DNA of 64,000 nt, taken from an uncultured Microcaldota archaeon (lineage in GTDB: Archaea; Micrarchaeota; Micrarchaeia; Burarchaeales; Fermentimicrarchaeaceae). Made by a program: the position numbers and the translations under genes. Shown in pieces: positions 9,323 to 18,467 of the stretch; positions within the stretch are counted from its first letter, which is position 1; each line of letters begins with the position of its first letter. The notes beneath the pieces were generated by a model. The model was not told the DNA's origin, made no database searches, and saw only the letters and a list, made by a program, of their open reading frames with translations. The stretch spans positions 1 through 64,000 of the forward strand of contig CAISET010000001.1 of assembly GCA_903884505.1 (NCBI GenBank), read 5' to 3'.

Positions 9323-10354
9323 TTAGCCGGTTATTATGCCACCGCCGAGGCAGAGGCCGTTTTTGTAGAAGGCGCAGACCTGGCCGGGGGTTACTGCCTC
9401 TATCGGCTTCTTGAAAGTGATGCAAGCTGTGCCGCTGCCGAGAGGCTTGAGAACAGCTTCCACTTCAGGCTGGTGGTAGCGGATTTGGGCTGAGAGGGTG
9501 GTTTCCTTTTCCGGAAGCTTTCCGGAGATGAAGTGGAGGTTGGAGAGGAAAGCTTCGGACTGGAGGATTTCGCTGCGGTTTTGCGTGACTGTGAGGATGT
9601 TGTTGGCGTTGTCGAGGGATTTGACGTAGTAGGTGCCGGTGCCGCCGGGAAGGCCAAGCCTCTTCCTCTGGCCGATGGTGTAGAAGTGGAGGCCTTTGTG
9701 AATTCCGAGCCTTTTCCCTTTTGAGCCGAAAATGGGACCGGGATTCCTGCCGACCTTTTCCTCTATGAATTTGGGGAGGCCTTTTCCGGAAATGAAGCAT
9801 AGGTCCTGCGACTGCTTCTGGGTGAGGAGCGACGGGAAGCCCGCCTTTTTTGCAAGGGAGAAGACGTCGGCCTTGGTGAGCTCGCCGAGAGGGAAGATGA
9901 TGCGCGAAAGCTGCTCCTTTGCGAGGAAGCATAACCCATAGGTCTGGTCTTTGGAAAGGTCCTTCGCGCGCAGGAGCTCGCCATTTTCCGTGCTCCGGGC
10001 GTAGTGGCCGGTGGCAACGTATCCGATGCCGTGCGCGTTTGCGAACTCAAACAGCTTGCTGAATTTCAGGACGCGGTTGCATTCCGCGCACGGGTTTGGC
10101 GTGCGGCCTTCCTTCAGCTCGGAAGCGAGGAAGTCGATGACGCATCGCTTGAAATCTTCCTGCACGTCGTAGATGTGGTGGGGGATTCCGAGCTTCTCGC
10201 AGACGGATTTGGCGGTTTCGATGTGCCCGCCGTCATGAAGCTTTAGAGAAACGCCGACCGGCTCCCAGCCCTGCTGCTTGAGGAGAAGGAGGGACATGGA
10301 GGAGTCGACGCCGCCCGACATTCCAATTACGATTCTCTTAGCCGCCATCCGCAT
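9323..10354 (-). CDS. mnmA: tRNA-specific 2-thiouridylase MnmA
   Basis: PP-loop GMSGGVDSS, RTPNPCAECNR, KDQTYGL, SQDLCFI, YTIGQRKRLGLPG. Confidence 0.93.
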   Translation of the reverse strand: MRMAAKRIVIGMSGGVDSSMSLLLLKQQGWEPVGVSLKLHDGGHIETAKSVCEKLGIPHHIYDVQEDFKRCVIDFLASELKEGRTPNPCAECNRVLKFSKLFEFANAHGIGYVATGHYARSTENGELLRAKDLSKDQTYGLCFLAKEQLSRIIFPLGELTKADVFSLAKKAGFPSLLTQKQSQDLCFISGKGLPKFIEEKVGRNPGPIFGSKGKRLGIHKGLHFYTIGQRKRLGLPGGTGTYYVKSLDNANNILTVTQNRSEILQSEAFLSNLHFISGKLPEKETTLSAQIRYHQPEVEAVLKPLGSGTACITFKKPIEAVTPGQVCAFYKNGLCLGGGIITG

Positions 10355-10357
10355 GAC

Positions 10358-11518
10358 CTATTCAGCTTCAAAGGTGAGGATTTCGGATTCTTCGACCGCT
10401 TTTTCCGCAAGCTCCTGGACAGGGATGCTGCCCTCGGCGGCCTCAATCTCCGCGAGGGTTGCGCGCGTTTCCGGGTGCTGCGCAATCATGAATGAGCAGC
10501 AGTCCGGGGACTGGACTATGGATGCTTCGTAGGTGCCGATTTTTCGCGCGAGCAAGGTCGTCTCGGCCTTGTTCATGCCGGCGAGCGGCGCGAAGACCGG
10601 GAGCTCGGATGCGCGGTAGATGCAGTTCAGGTTCTCGAGCGTCTGGGAGGCGACCTGGCCCACGCTGTCTCCGGTCACTATGCCCGGCGCGCGCTCGAGC
10701 CTTGCGACGCGGTTCATCACCTTCATCATCGCGCGCCTGTAGGCGACCATGCGCAGCTTCGCCGGGACGCAGATTATTATTTCCTTCTGCAGCTTCTCGA
10801 ACGGGACGATGTAGAGTTTTGAGGATAGCTGCACCTCGGTCAGGCGCGAGACTATTTCCGAAAGCTTGCCCTTCACGGCCGTTGCGCCGATGGACTTGTT
10901 GTGCGCATGGGCGAAAACTATGGGGCAGCCGCGCTTCATCATCATGAAGGCCGAGACAGGGCTGTCGATGCCCCCTGAGAGCGAGCAGACGAGCGGCGCG
11001 CTGCTGCCGACCGGAAGGCCGCCTATCCCATCGTGCTGTTCCGTGTAGAGGAACGCCTCCCTGTCGCATATCTCGGCGTGGAGCGTGATGCCCGGGTGCT
11101 CGAGGCTGACTTTCTTGCCGGTTTTCCCGCAGATGAATTCTCCCAGGTCGCAGTCTACACCGTGCGAGTCGAGCGGGAAGCGCTTGTTCGCGCGGCGCGT
11201 TGAGACCCGGAAGGTGGAGAACTCCCTGCCCCCCAGCAGGCTGAGGGCGCCATCGCGGATTTCGCCCATCTCCAGCGGGACGGAGATTGCGCGCGAGAAA
11301 TTGGCAATGCCTGGCAGGAGCGAGAGCCTGCGGCGCGCCTTTTCGAAGTCCGCGCCTTTCGCGAGCCTGGCAACCATGCGGCCGTGCATCGGCACCAGCT
11401 CCGAAACCGTGCTCCCGAGCGATTTCCTGGCGTTCGCCGCGAGCTTCTGCTCGAAAAGCCCGCGGTTTCCGCCCTTTAGGCAGATTTCGTCGTAATGCAG
11501 AAGGATGAATTCACGCAT
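10358..11518 (-). CDS. thiI: tRNA 4-thiouridine synthase / sulfurtransferase ThiI
   Basis: N-terminal THUMP-like region, SGGIDSPVSAFMMMKRG, VTGDSVGQVASQTLENL. Confidence 0.9.
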   Translation of the reverse strand: MREFILLHYDEICLKGGNRGLFEQKLAANARKSLGSTVSELVPMHGRMVARLAKGADFEKARRRLSLLPGIANFSRAISVPLEMGEIRDGALSLLGGREFSTFRVSTRRANKRFPLDSHGVDCDLGEFICGKTGKKVSLEHPGITLHAEICDREAFLYTEQHDGIGGLPVGSSAPLVCSLSGGIDSPVSAFMMMKRGCPIVFAHAHNKSIGATAVKGKLSEIVSRLTEVQLSSKLYIVPFEKLQKEIIICVPAKLRMVAYRRAMMKVMNRVARLERAPGIVTGDSVGQVASQTLENLNCIYRASELPVFAPLAGMNKAETTLLARKIGTYEASIVQSPDCCSFMIAQHPETRATLAEIEAAEGSIPVQELAEKAVEESEILTFEAE

Positions 11519-11654
11519 GCAAATGCCCTGCTTTCCGCTGGCTCTCTTTTCCCCGCCGGGCTTCTTATTGGTTTCCTGCGGATGGGCGTCGCGTTAATGT
11601 GGGGCGCGTGCGGATTTTTAAATTCTGCCCTGCAAAGGGATGGCAGGTGGATGA

Positions 11655-12509
11655 ATGGTGGATATTGCGCAAGTGATAAGCGACGCCTTTGAGCTCTACA
11701 AGGAGAGATGGCGCGATGTGGTGGTGCCTTTCCTGGTTCTTTTCGTAATTGCCATAGTCTTCGGGCTGGTGAGCTTCGGCCTATCGCTCACTTCGAAGAC
11801 GGTGTGCAAGAATGCGGTTAATCCATACATCCTGATCGCGTTGTGCTACGTCCCTCAGATAATGCAGTACGCGTTTGGGATAGTTGAGGGGCTTGTGCAG
11901 TTCATCGTGATATTGGCGGTGCTGATTCCGCTGTGGGAGCTAATAAGCGGGGCGAAGGTTTCCGACTGGTCGGTGCATCTGGGAGAGCAGCTGCTCAATG
12001 CAATCAAGGTCATTGTGCTGAGGACCGCCCTGATGCTCCTCGTAATCCTGCCGCTGATTGTGTTCGTCATCCTCAACCTCACTTTGATTGTTGCGGCCAT
12101 GAACTCCGGAGGCGGCCTGAGCGGGCTGGTGACGTTTGGCGGCTTCGCCGTCCTGGTTGGTGTCATCGTGGCTGCAGTGGTGCTGATGATAGTGATAAAC
12201 TTCCTGCTGACCTTCCTCGAGATTGAGATGGTGGTCGGGGGAAAGGGGCTGCTTGGGGCAATCGGGGCGTCCTACGGAAGGGTGATGGCGAACGTCGTGC
12301 CCTGCTTCCTGTTCAACCTCGTTTGGTGGCTGCTGCAGATTGCAATCGGGCTCCTCACTACGGTCCTCATCTGCTGCACGCTTTGCCTTGCCTATCCCGT
12401 AGCAATCATCGTCTCGCCGCTCATCGTGGCGCCGGTGATGTGGATATCCAAGCTGATGCTGTGGAAGGAGCTGGGCGGCGGAGCCCCGCAGAAACGAGAG
12501 CTATTCTGA
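11655..12509 (+). CDS. Multi-pass membrane protein (DUF4013-like)
   Basis: ISDAFELYKERWRDVVVPFLVLF and several hydrophobic helices. Confidence 0.6.
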   Translation: MVDIAQVISDAFELYKERWRDVVVPFLVLFVIAIVFGLVSFGLSLTSKTVCKNAVNPYILIALCYVPQIMQYAFGIVEGLVQFIVILAVLIPLWELISGAKVSDWSVHLGEQLLNAIKVIVLRTALMLLVILPLIVFVILNLTLIVAAMNSGGGLSGLVTFGGFAVLVGVIVAAVVLMIVINFLLTFLEIEMVVGGKGLLGAIGASYGRVMANVVPCFLFNLVWWLLQIAIGLLTTVLICCTLCLAYPVAIIVSPLIVAPVMWISKLMLWKELGGGAPQKRELF

Positions 12510-12554
12510 GTTTTTCCTTTCCGTTTTTTTCTGGTTTTTCCCCTTCAAGGGGAG

Positions 12555-13112
12555 GTGGTTAGTGTGAGGTATCTTGTTCTGGTGGTTTTGGTTGCCGCAG
12601 TGGCTTTCGCGGCCGGGTGGGCGGGTGCGGGCGCGTATGTGGCAGCGCCGGCTGGAGGAGGGGTTTGCGCGGAGAGGGTTGATGCGCTTTTCTCGCCGGG
12701 CTCCGAGGCGAGGATTGTCGGGCTCGTGGAATCGGCGAACGAGTCGGTTGACGTGGAACTCTATCAGTTCAGCTACACGCCGCTGATGGATGCGCTGGTT
12801 GCGGCGAAGGAAAGGGGGGTGCGGGTGAGGGTAATCCTCGAGCCGCGGCTGGACGGGAAGGACAACCTGAATGCGATGGCGAGGCTGAAGGGGGAGGGAG
12901 TCGATGCGCGGTGGGCGACGCTGGAGTTTGCGCTGACGCATTCGAAGACCGCGGTTATTGACGGCAAGGAGGTGCTCGTGGGCTCGCAGAACTGGAGCTA
13001 TAACGCGATGCTAAGGAACAGGGAGAGCGCGGTGGTCGTGGTAAGCAGCGAGGTGGCTGGGGAGTTTGAGGGTGTGTTCGAAGAGGATTGGGAAAAGGCG
13101 AAAGCGGGTTAG
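12555..13112 (+). CDS. Phospholipase D-like nuclease with N-terminal signal/anchor
   Basis: Single HKD-like motif LTHSKTAVIDGKEVLVGSQNWSYNAM. Confidence 0.85.
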   Translation: MVSVRYLVLVVLVAAVAFAAGWAGAGAYVAAPAGGGVCAERVDALFSPGSEARIVGLVESANESVDVELYQFSYTPLMDALVAAKERGVRVRVILEPRLDGKDNLNAMARLKGEGVDARWATLEFALTHSKTAVIDGKEVLVGSQNWSYNAMLRNRESAVVVVSSEVAGEFEGVFEEDWEKAKAG

Positions 13113-13127
13113 CTGCGCAGCGTTGCT

Positions 13128-13964
13128 TCAGACCCAGCCTTTCCGCCTCATTATGAGGTACGCACAGCCCATCAGGAACAGGGTCAACAGCAGCGAGAAG
13201 GCCTCGCCGTAGGGAGCGTTCCAGTCTATGAGCGTGTGCGTGAAGTTCATGCCGAAGTGGCCTGAGACGACGTTCGGAATCATGAAAAGGATTGTGACCG
13301 CGGTGAGCACCCTCACCACGTCCGACAGGTGCTCGATGCGCTTGTTGAGCTCGTTCGTGGACTTCATCTCGAACTTGCTCCTTAGCGCAATAGCCTCCTT
13401 CTTCAGGCCGCGGACCCTGTCGCTGAGGTGCGTGGCCTTCGCGAGGAGGACGTCGTAGTCGTAGCCTATCAACTCCGCGTCGACGAACTTGAAGGTGCTT
13501 TCCTCCAATTCTATGAGCAGGGACTCGAAGTCATGGACCGCGTCGCCGAACTTCTTCAGCCGCTTGTCTGTCGCCTCTATCTCGTCCAGGTCGAGTGTGA
13601 CGCTCAGATGGTCGGTCTGCTTGTTGAGCTTCTCGAAATAGGCGATGTAGTTGCTGAGGGTCTTCTTGAGGATGAGGAAGGCGGTGACCGTGGTCTCGCG
13701 CACCTTCTCCTTCCCCTTCGCAGGAATGGAGTAAAGCTGGTGCTTCGTGTTCACCACTTCGGGATAGATCAGGCTGTTGCGCTCGGAAAGGACGAGAATC
13801 TTGTTCGGGGTCGAGTCGAACTCGGTTAGGCTGAGGATTAGGTAGTCCTCGTATTCCTCGTAGAAGATGATGTCCAGCGTGAGAAGCGCCTTCAGGTCAC
13901 TGGTTATCCCTATCTCCTGCGCCTTCTTGACGAAGTCATCGAAGTTGCTGAATTGATGCAGCAT
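13128..13964 (-). CDS. CorA-like Mg2+ transporter
   Basis: C-terminal TM helices with GMNF motif (VSGHFGMNFTH), CorA-like coiled coil. Confidence 0.85.
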   Translation of the reverse strand: MLHQFSNFDDFVKKAQEIGITSDLKALLTLDIIFYEEYEDYLILSLTEFDSTPNKILVLSERNSLIYPEVVNTKHQLYSIPAKGKEKVRETTVTAFLILKKTLSNYIAYFEKLNKQTDHLSVTLDLDEIEATDKRLKKFGDAVHDFESLLIELEESTFKFVDAELIGYDYDVLLAKATHLSDRVRGLKKEAIALRSKFEMKSTNELNKRIEHLSDVVRVLTAVTILFMIPNVVSGHFGMNFTHTLIDWNAPYGEAFSLLLTLFLMGCAYLIMRRKGWV

Positions 13965-14032
13965 ACGTGCGCCTTCTTAGCCTGGGAGGACTGCACAGCT
14001 GGAATATATATAAATATTGGCATTAAGGTAGC

Positions 14033-14476
14033 GTGAAGGCGAAATTGTTCAGAATCCGCAGGATGGCCGCGCCGGACCGCTCCGAAGTAATCGAGATGCT
14101 GAACTGGCATTTTCCGCATGTCGGGATGACTGGGAAGAAGCTGGAGGAGAAGCTTGGGAAGGGGGCGGTGTTCTTCGTCGCAGAGAGCGGCGGGAAGATT
14201 GTGGGGTTTGCGGATTTGAGAATGGGGAAGAATGCATTAGTCCGAGGGCTGGCGGTGGAGAAGGAATGGCGGGGGAGCGGAGTTGGGACTGCGCTGCTGG
14301 AGAAGGCGGTGGAGGAGGCGAGGAAGAAGGGGTATGCGTCGGTGTGGATTAAGACGCAAGCGAAGAATGAGGGGGCCGTCCGCGTCTACCGGAAGATTGG
14401 GTTTGCGGCTGTGAGGGATACAGCTGGGAAGATGGGCGAAACGCTCCTGCTGATGAAGAAGAGGCTGGAAACGTAG
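14033..14476 (+). CDS. GNAT family N-acetyltransferase
   Basis: VRGLAVEKEWRGSGVGTALLEKAVEEARKKGY...AVRVYRKIGF. Confidence 0.88.
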   Translation: MKAKLFRIRRMAAPDRSEVIEMLNWHFPHVGMTGKKLEEKLGKGAVFFVAESGGKIVGFADLRMGKNALVRGLAVEKEWRGSGVGTALLEKAVEEARKKGYASVWIKTQAKNEGAVRVYRKIGFAAVRDTAGKMGETLLLMKKRLET

Positions 14477-14531
14477 CTGTTTTATTCACCAACCTTCACA
14501 TCTGTGGAGGTATCGGAACCGAGGAATGGCA

Positions 14532-14780
14532 AAGTGCGGAGGTTCAGGAACCGAGGATGTTGCGCAACGCGCAACAGGCAGTCGCCAACGAAGTTGGCGA
14601 TGCGCAACGTGAGTTGCGCAGTTGTCGCCGAAGGCGACTTGAGCTGTCGCCGGAAGGCGACACAATCGCCGGAGGCGACTGGATATGGCGCAAGTGAGCC
14701 TGCGATGTGCATTTCTCCGCGAGAAATGCATCAGACATCGCCGAAGGCGATGCTGAACGCAGCGCCAACCGGGGTTCTGA
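14532..14780. repeat. Hairpin-array element (long variant) directly abutting tRNA-Pro
   Basis: Borders AGTGCGGAGGTTCAGGAACCGAGGATG...GGGGTTCTGA; at least 8 tandem perfect hairpins inside (e.g. 14582-14600, 14601-14620, 14624-14638, 14645-14662, 14708-14730, 14736-14752). Confidence 0.75.
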
Positions 14781-14781
14781 T

Positions 14782-14854
14782 GGGGGAATGTGCTAACCTG
14801 GTATGCTTCCGGGTTTGGGACCCGGCGGTCCGAGTTCAAATCTCGGTTCCCCCA
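14782..14854 (+). tRNA. tRNA-Pro(TGG), intronless
   Basis: GGGGGAA/TTCCCCC acceptor, CCGGG TTTGGGA CCCGG anticodon arm, CCGAG TTCAAAT CTCGG T-arm. Confidence 0.93.
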
Positions 14855-14865
14855 TTTAATTTCCC

Positions 14866-15339
14866 CTATTCGCGTTTCCGGGCGGAAAAGAAGTATACGA
14901 CTGACAAAAAGATTAGTATGACGGTTACTCCGCAGATGCCTGCTGCGCATGTCAGCCCGCCTGAACTTCTTTGGGATACGGCAACGAGGAGGAATATCAC
15001 GGATAAGACAATGAATATCAGCGTGAGGCCAATAAGGCGTGTTGAAAGTAAGCCGGCTGCGAGATCTATGCCCGGTCCTCCCGCTTTCTTCTTTTTAACT
15101 TCCGGGATCTTTGGCGCCGTTCCCTTGTTTTTCTTCAGCGAGGCCGCGAATTTCTTGCGCGCTTTCTCGGACTGGAATTCGATTGGAAGAACGTCCCTGC
15201 CGCAGTTTGCGCAATGCAGCAGCCCCGAGAGGCCGGAGGCGCCGGTGAAATCGAAAACCGCATTTGCACCCCCGCCTATCCATTCGAGTTCTGCGGACCC
15301 GCAGTTTGAGCAGGCTTTCACGGCTGGCTTTTTCGCCAT
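14866..15339 (-). CDS. Zinc-ribbon membrane protein
   Basis: MAKKPAVKACSNCGSAELEW...LLHCANCGRD and two C-terminal TM segments; start at 15339 preferred over the longer ORF. Confidence 0.65.
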   Translation of the reverse strand: MAKKPAVKACSNCGSAELEWIGGGANAVFDFTGASGLSGLLHCANCGRDVLPIEFQSEKARKKFAASLKKNKGTAPKIPEVKKKKAGGPGIDLAAGLLSTRLIGLTLIFIVLSVIFLLVAVSQRSSGGLTCAAGICGVTVILIFLSVVYFFSARKRE

Positions 15340-15344
15340 AGGGC

Positions 15345-15782
15345 TCACCTTTTCTTTTTCCCGAAGTTGCCGCGGGGCTTTGAAATCTTGTAATCCGGGT
15401 AGGCCTTGTTGAAGGCGTCCGTGCCCACCTCGGTGAGGAAGCAGATGTTTTCGAGGAGCATTTTGTTTAGGTAAGCCTCTGCGTGGGGCAGGGCATCGGG
15501 CGATTTGCATGCGGAAAGGAGCTGTTCCCTCGGCTTGGGCGCGGAGAGGAGCTCTGCGGCTGAGGCGAAGCCTTTCTTCTTGCCTTTTGCCATCTTTGCG
15601 GCAAGCTCATCCAGTTGGAAGGTGTCGATTCCTGCGAAGGTGAAGATTTTCCTGTCTATCGCCTGCCTTGTTCCCATGAGCACGCCTATTACTTCGGGAA
15701 GGGCGGTCTTCTCGTCTATTGTGAGCTTCTTTATCGCAATCCAGTCGCCCTTCTTCGCTGCGAAGATGATTTCGTCTTCCAT
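15345..15782 (-). CDS. Hypothetical protein, likely paralog of the neighbour at 15783-16136
   Basis: ORF with no recognised family; layout similar to neighbour. Confidence 0.6.
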   Translation of the reverse strand: MEDEIIFAAKKGDWIAIKKLTIDEKTALPEVIGVLMGTRQAIDRKIFTFAGIDTFQLDELAAKMAKGKKKGFASAAELLSAPKPREQLLSACKSPDALPHAEAYLNKMLLENICFLTEVGTDAFNKAYPDYKISKPRGNFGKKKR

Positions 15783-16136
15783 CTAAACACCGGTTTTCAC
15801 GCCGAGAAGGCGGAGAATTTCCTGGTTGAAGAGCGCCTCTGCGAACGGGAGCTGCGATTCCTCCTTGCAGAATTCCTTCAGCTTGGCGCGAATCTTGGAT
15901 TGGTTGAGGGAAGTGAGTGATTGGGCGCCGCTTTTCCCTGAGGCTTCTGAGGCTGCGAATGACTTGATTGCGGAGACATCGATGCCGATGAGCTCGAAGG
16001 CCTTGGCGGAAGCCACGCCACGGATTTCCGATAGGGTCTTGGCGACTTCCGAGTCCGGGGTTGAATCGCTGACTGGAAGCCGCTTCTCCATGCTCCATCC
16101 TTTGTAATTTGCAATGAACTTTATCTCGTCAGGCAT
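15783..16136 (-). CDS. Hypothetical protein, likely paralog of the neighbour at 15345-15782
   Basis: ORF with no recognised family. Confidence 0.6.
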   Translation of the reverse strand: MPDEIKFIANYKGWSMEKRLPVSDSTPDSEVAKTLSEIRGVASAKAFELIGIDVSAIKSFAASEASGKSGAQSLTSLNQSKIRAKLKEFCKEESQLPFAEALFNQEILRLLGVKTGV

Positions 16137-17535
16137 TCTTCTCCCTCCTGATTATTTCTCCGGCGGCGATTAGGCCTGTCGCGCATGCGCCGACTATTCC
16201 GCGCGAAACGCCTGCACCGTCCCCGGCTGCGAAAAGGTTCTTGACCGAGGTCTCCATCTGCTTTGAGACGGAAACGCGGAGAGCGTGGAATTTAATCTCC
16301 GGGGCGTAGAGCAGCGTCTCGTCCTCTGCGACGCCTGGAATCACCTTGTTGAGTGCGTCGAGGCCCTCGAGGATGTCGGTGACAATCCGCGCTGGGAGGC
16401 ACATGCTTATGTCACCTGGAGTCACCTCGCGCAGGGTCGGGGAGACGTAGCTGCGGTCTATGCGCTCCCAGGTGCTGCGCCGGCCCGCTTTCAGGTCGCC
16501 TAGCCTCTGGAGCGTCGGCTTGCTGCCCCCGATTATGGTTGCGAGGCGGGCGATGCCTTCCCCGTATTTCGTGGTGTTCTCAACGGGCTCGGTGAGCGCG
16601 ACCTGGACCAGGAGCGCGAAATTGGTGTTGCCGGACTTCTTGTCGCGCATGGAGTGGCCGTTCACGCATATGTAGTCGCCATCGTAGGATTCGGTGATGA
16701 CGAATCCCTTGGGGTTCGTGCAGAAGGTGCGCACGAAATCATCGTAATGCTTTGTCCGGATGTGGAACTTGGGGTCCCAGTTGATGGCGGTCACATCATT
16801 CATTATCTCCGCGGGGACCTCGATTCTGACGCCCACGTCGAGGGGCTGGAATTTTGTGGCAACCCTGTTCTCCCTGCAGATTTCCGAGAACCAGGAAGCG
16901 CCGCCCCTTCCTGAGGCGACCAAAACGAAGTCAGCGGGAATCCTCATTATCTCCTTCGTTCTCAGGTCGCGCGCGATAACCCCTTTCGCAACATTGCCCT
17001 CGAGTATAAGGCTGTCCGCCTTCGTGCGGATTAGGAGCTGGACGCCCATCTTGCGCAAATCGGCGACTATGCTTGTGATTATCTTCGGGAGGCGGTCCGA
17101 GCCCATGTGCCTCTGGCGGATGGGGATGAACTTGAAGCCTGCGGCCTTTGCGCGGCGCTGCAGGTCCTCCGCGCGCCCGCCCATACCTGACTCGCCGCCC
17201 TTCGCCCCGTGCTTCACGAAGAATTTGTCCACCTTTTCAATAGCCTCACGCGCCTGCTCGGGTGTGAGGAATTCCAGGAGGTTGCCGCCTATCTCTGGGC
17301 TGAGGTTCAGCTTGCCGTCCGAGAACGCGCCGCCGCCGCCAACCCCGTGGATGAAATGGCAGGGGCGGCATTTTATGCAGTAGCCCAGTTTCAGCATGGG
17401 GCATTTGCGGTCCTTGATGTCGCTGCCCTCCTCGATTATGGTAACTGCCAGGCCGTGCTTAGCCAGCTCGTGCGCGGCGAGCAGGCCCGCCGGGCCGGCG
17501 CCTACAATGGCGACCCTGCGCGTGCGGCCCTTCAA
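16129..17535 (-). CDS. FAD-dependent oxidoreductase (COG2509-type)
   Basis: VAIVGAGPAGLLAAHELAKHGLAVTIIEEG, GGGGAFSDGKLN, C-terminal LFAAGDGAGVSRGIVGACATGLIAAGEI. Confidence 0.88.
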   Translation of the reverse strand: MKGRTRRVAIVGAGPAGLLAAHELAKHGLAVTIIEEGSDIKDRKCPMLKLGYCIKCRPCHFIHGVGGGGAFSDGKLNLSPEIGGNLLEFLTPEQAREAIEKVDKFFVKHGAKGGESGMGGRAEDLQRRAKAAGFKFIPIRQRHMGSDRLPKIITSIVADLRKMGVQLLIRTKADSLILEGNVAKGVIARDLRTKEIMRIPADFVLVASGRGGASWFSEICRENRVATKFQPLDVGVRIEVPAEIMNDVTAINWDPKFHIRTKHYDDFVRTFCTNPKGFVITESYDGDYICVNGHSMRDKKSGNTNFALLVQVALTEPVENTTKYGEGIARLATIIGGSKPTLQRLGDLKAGRRSTWERIDRSYVSPTLREVTPGDISMCLPARIVTDILEGLDALNKVIPGVAEDETLLYAPEIKFHALRVSVSKQMETSVKNLFAAGDGAGVSRGIVGACATGLIAAGEIIRREKNA

Positions 17536-17544
17536 AAGAACCGC

Positions 17545-17766
17545 CTAAGCCTTCTTTATTATGTAGTAGCCCGCGGCCTTCTCCCTTGCCCTGCGCGCGA
17601 CGACGCCCTTCTGCACCATGCTGGTGAGCGCGTTGCTGACCTGCCCCTTGGGCCTGTTGCACTTCTTCATTATGTCGTCCGCGGTCTTCATCTTGTCCTC
17701 GGCGGAGGCGCCAATGTCCTCCATCGCCTTAAGGACTATCTGCTCAATCGGGTTCAAATCTGCCAT
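17545..17766 (-). CDS. Small winged-helix-like DNA-binding protein
   Basis: 73 aa, KTADDIMKKCNRPKGQVSNALTSMVQKGVVARRAREKAAGYYI. Confidence 0.65.
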   Translation of the reverse strand: MADLNPIEQIVLKAMEDIGASAEDKMKTADDIMKKCNRPKGQVSNALTSMVQKGVVARRAREKAAGYYIIKKA

Positions 17767-17860
17767 GTTCTCTTCCTCCTTCTATCGGGAGAACGCCATG
17801 CGTTTCCCGTTTCTCTTATTGGAAGCAGATATTAAAAGGGTTGCCTGCAAATGGAGTTTC

Positions 17861-18415
17861 ATGGCGGAGAATGCGGCGAAAGAGCTGATTGAGGAGCATG
17901 CGGTGATAATGAAAATGATAGCCGCGCTCAAGAGGCAGGCCTTCTTCCTTTCCTTGGGGAAGGAGGTGCCTTACAAGCAGATGAAGGAGTCGCTGGAGCT
18001 GCTCGCTGATTTCGCGGACGCGTGCCACCACGCGAAGGAGGAAAAGGCGCTTTTCCCCGCGCTTGCCGGGCTGCCGAGGTATAAGGCGAAGGCGGATGAG
18101 TTTTTGGACGAGCACATGCGCAGCAGGGAATACATGAAGGCGATGAGGGCTGCGCTGCCCGTAGTCACATACGGGAGCGACTCGTCCATGCGCGTGTTTG
18201 TGGGAAACGCAAATGCTTATTGCGCGCTGCTTATTGAGCATATAAAGAAGGAGAATGCCCTGTTCGCGAAATGCGGCGAAATCTTCTCCGAAGAGGAGAA
18301 CAAAAAGATGGGAAGGGCTTTCGCGAAAATAGAAAAAGAGGAGATTGGGGAAGAGAAGCACGAGCAGTACCAGGAGAGGGCGGAGAAGCTCAGCGAGAAG
18401 GCCGCCGAACTCTGA
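17861..18415 (+). CDS. Hemerythrin HHE domain protein
   Basis: LIEEHAVIMKMI...CHHAKEEKALFPAL...DEHMRSREYM...LIEHIKKENALFA. Confidence 0.85.
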   Translation: MAENAAKELIEEHAVIMKMIAALKRQAFFLSLGKEVPYKQMKESLELLADFADACHHAKEEKALFPALAGLPRYKAKADEFLDEHMRSREYMKAMRAALPVVTYGSDSSMRVFVGNANAYCALLIEHIKKENALFAKCGEIFSEEENKKMGRAFAKIEKEEIGEEKHEQYQERAEKLSEKAAEL

Positions 18416-18467
18416 TTAATTCTCAGGCCTTCCTCCTGGCGGGCGTCTGCTTCTTCGGCGCTTCTGA

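Noticed and set aside
14504-15412. 302-aa plus-strand ORF
   Set aside because: Runs through the hairpin element and tRNA-Pro and opposes a better zinc-ribbon gene
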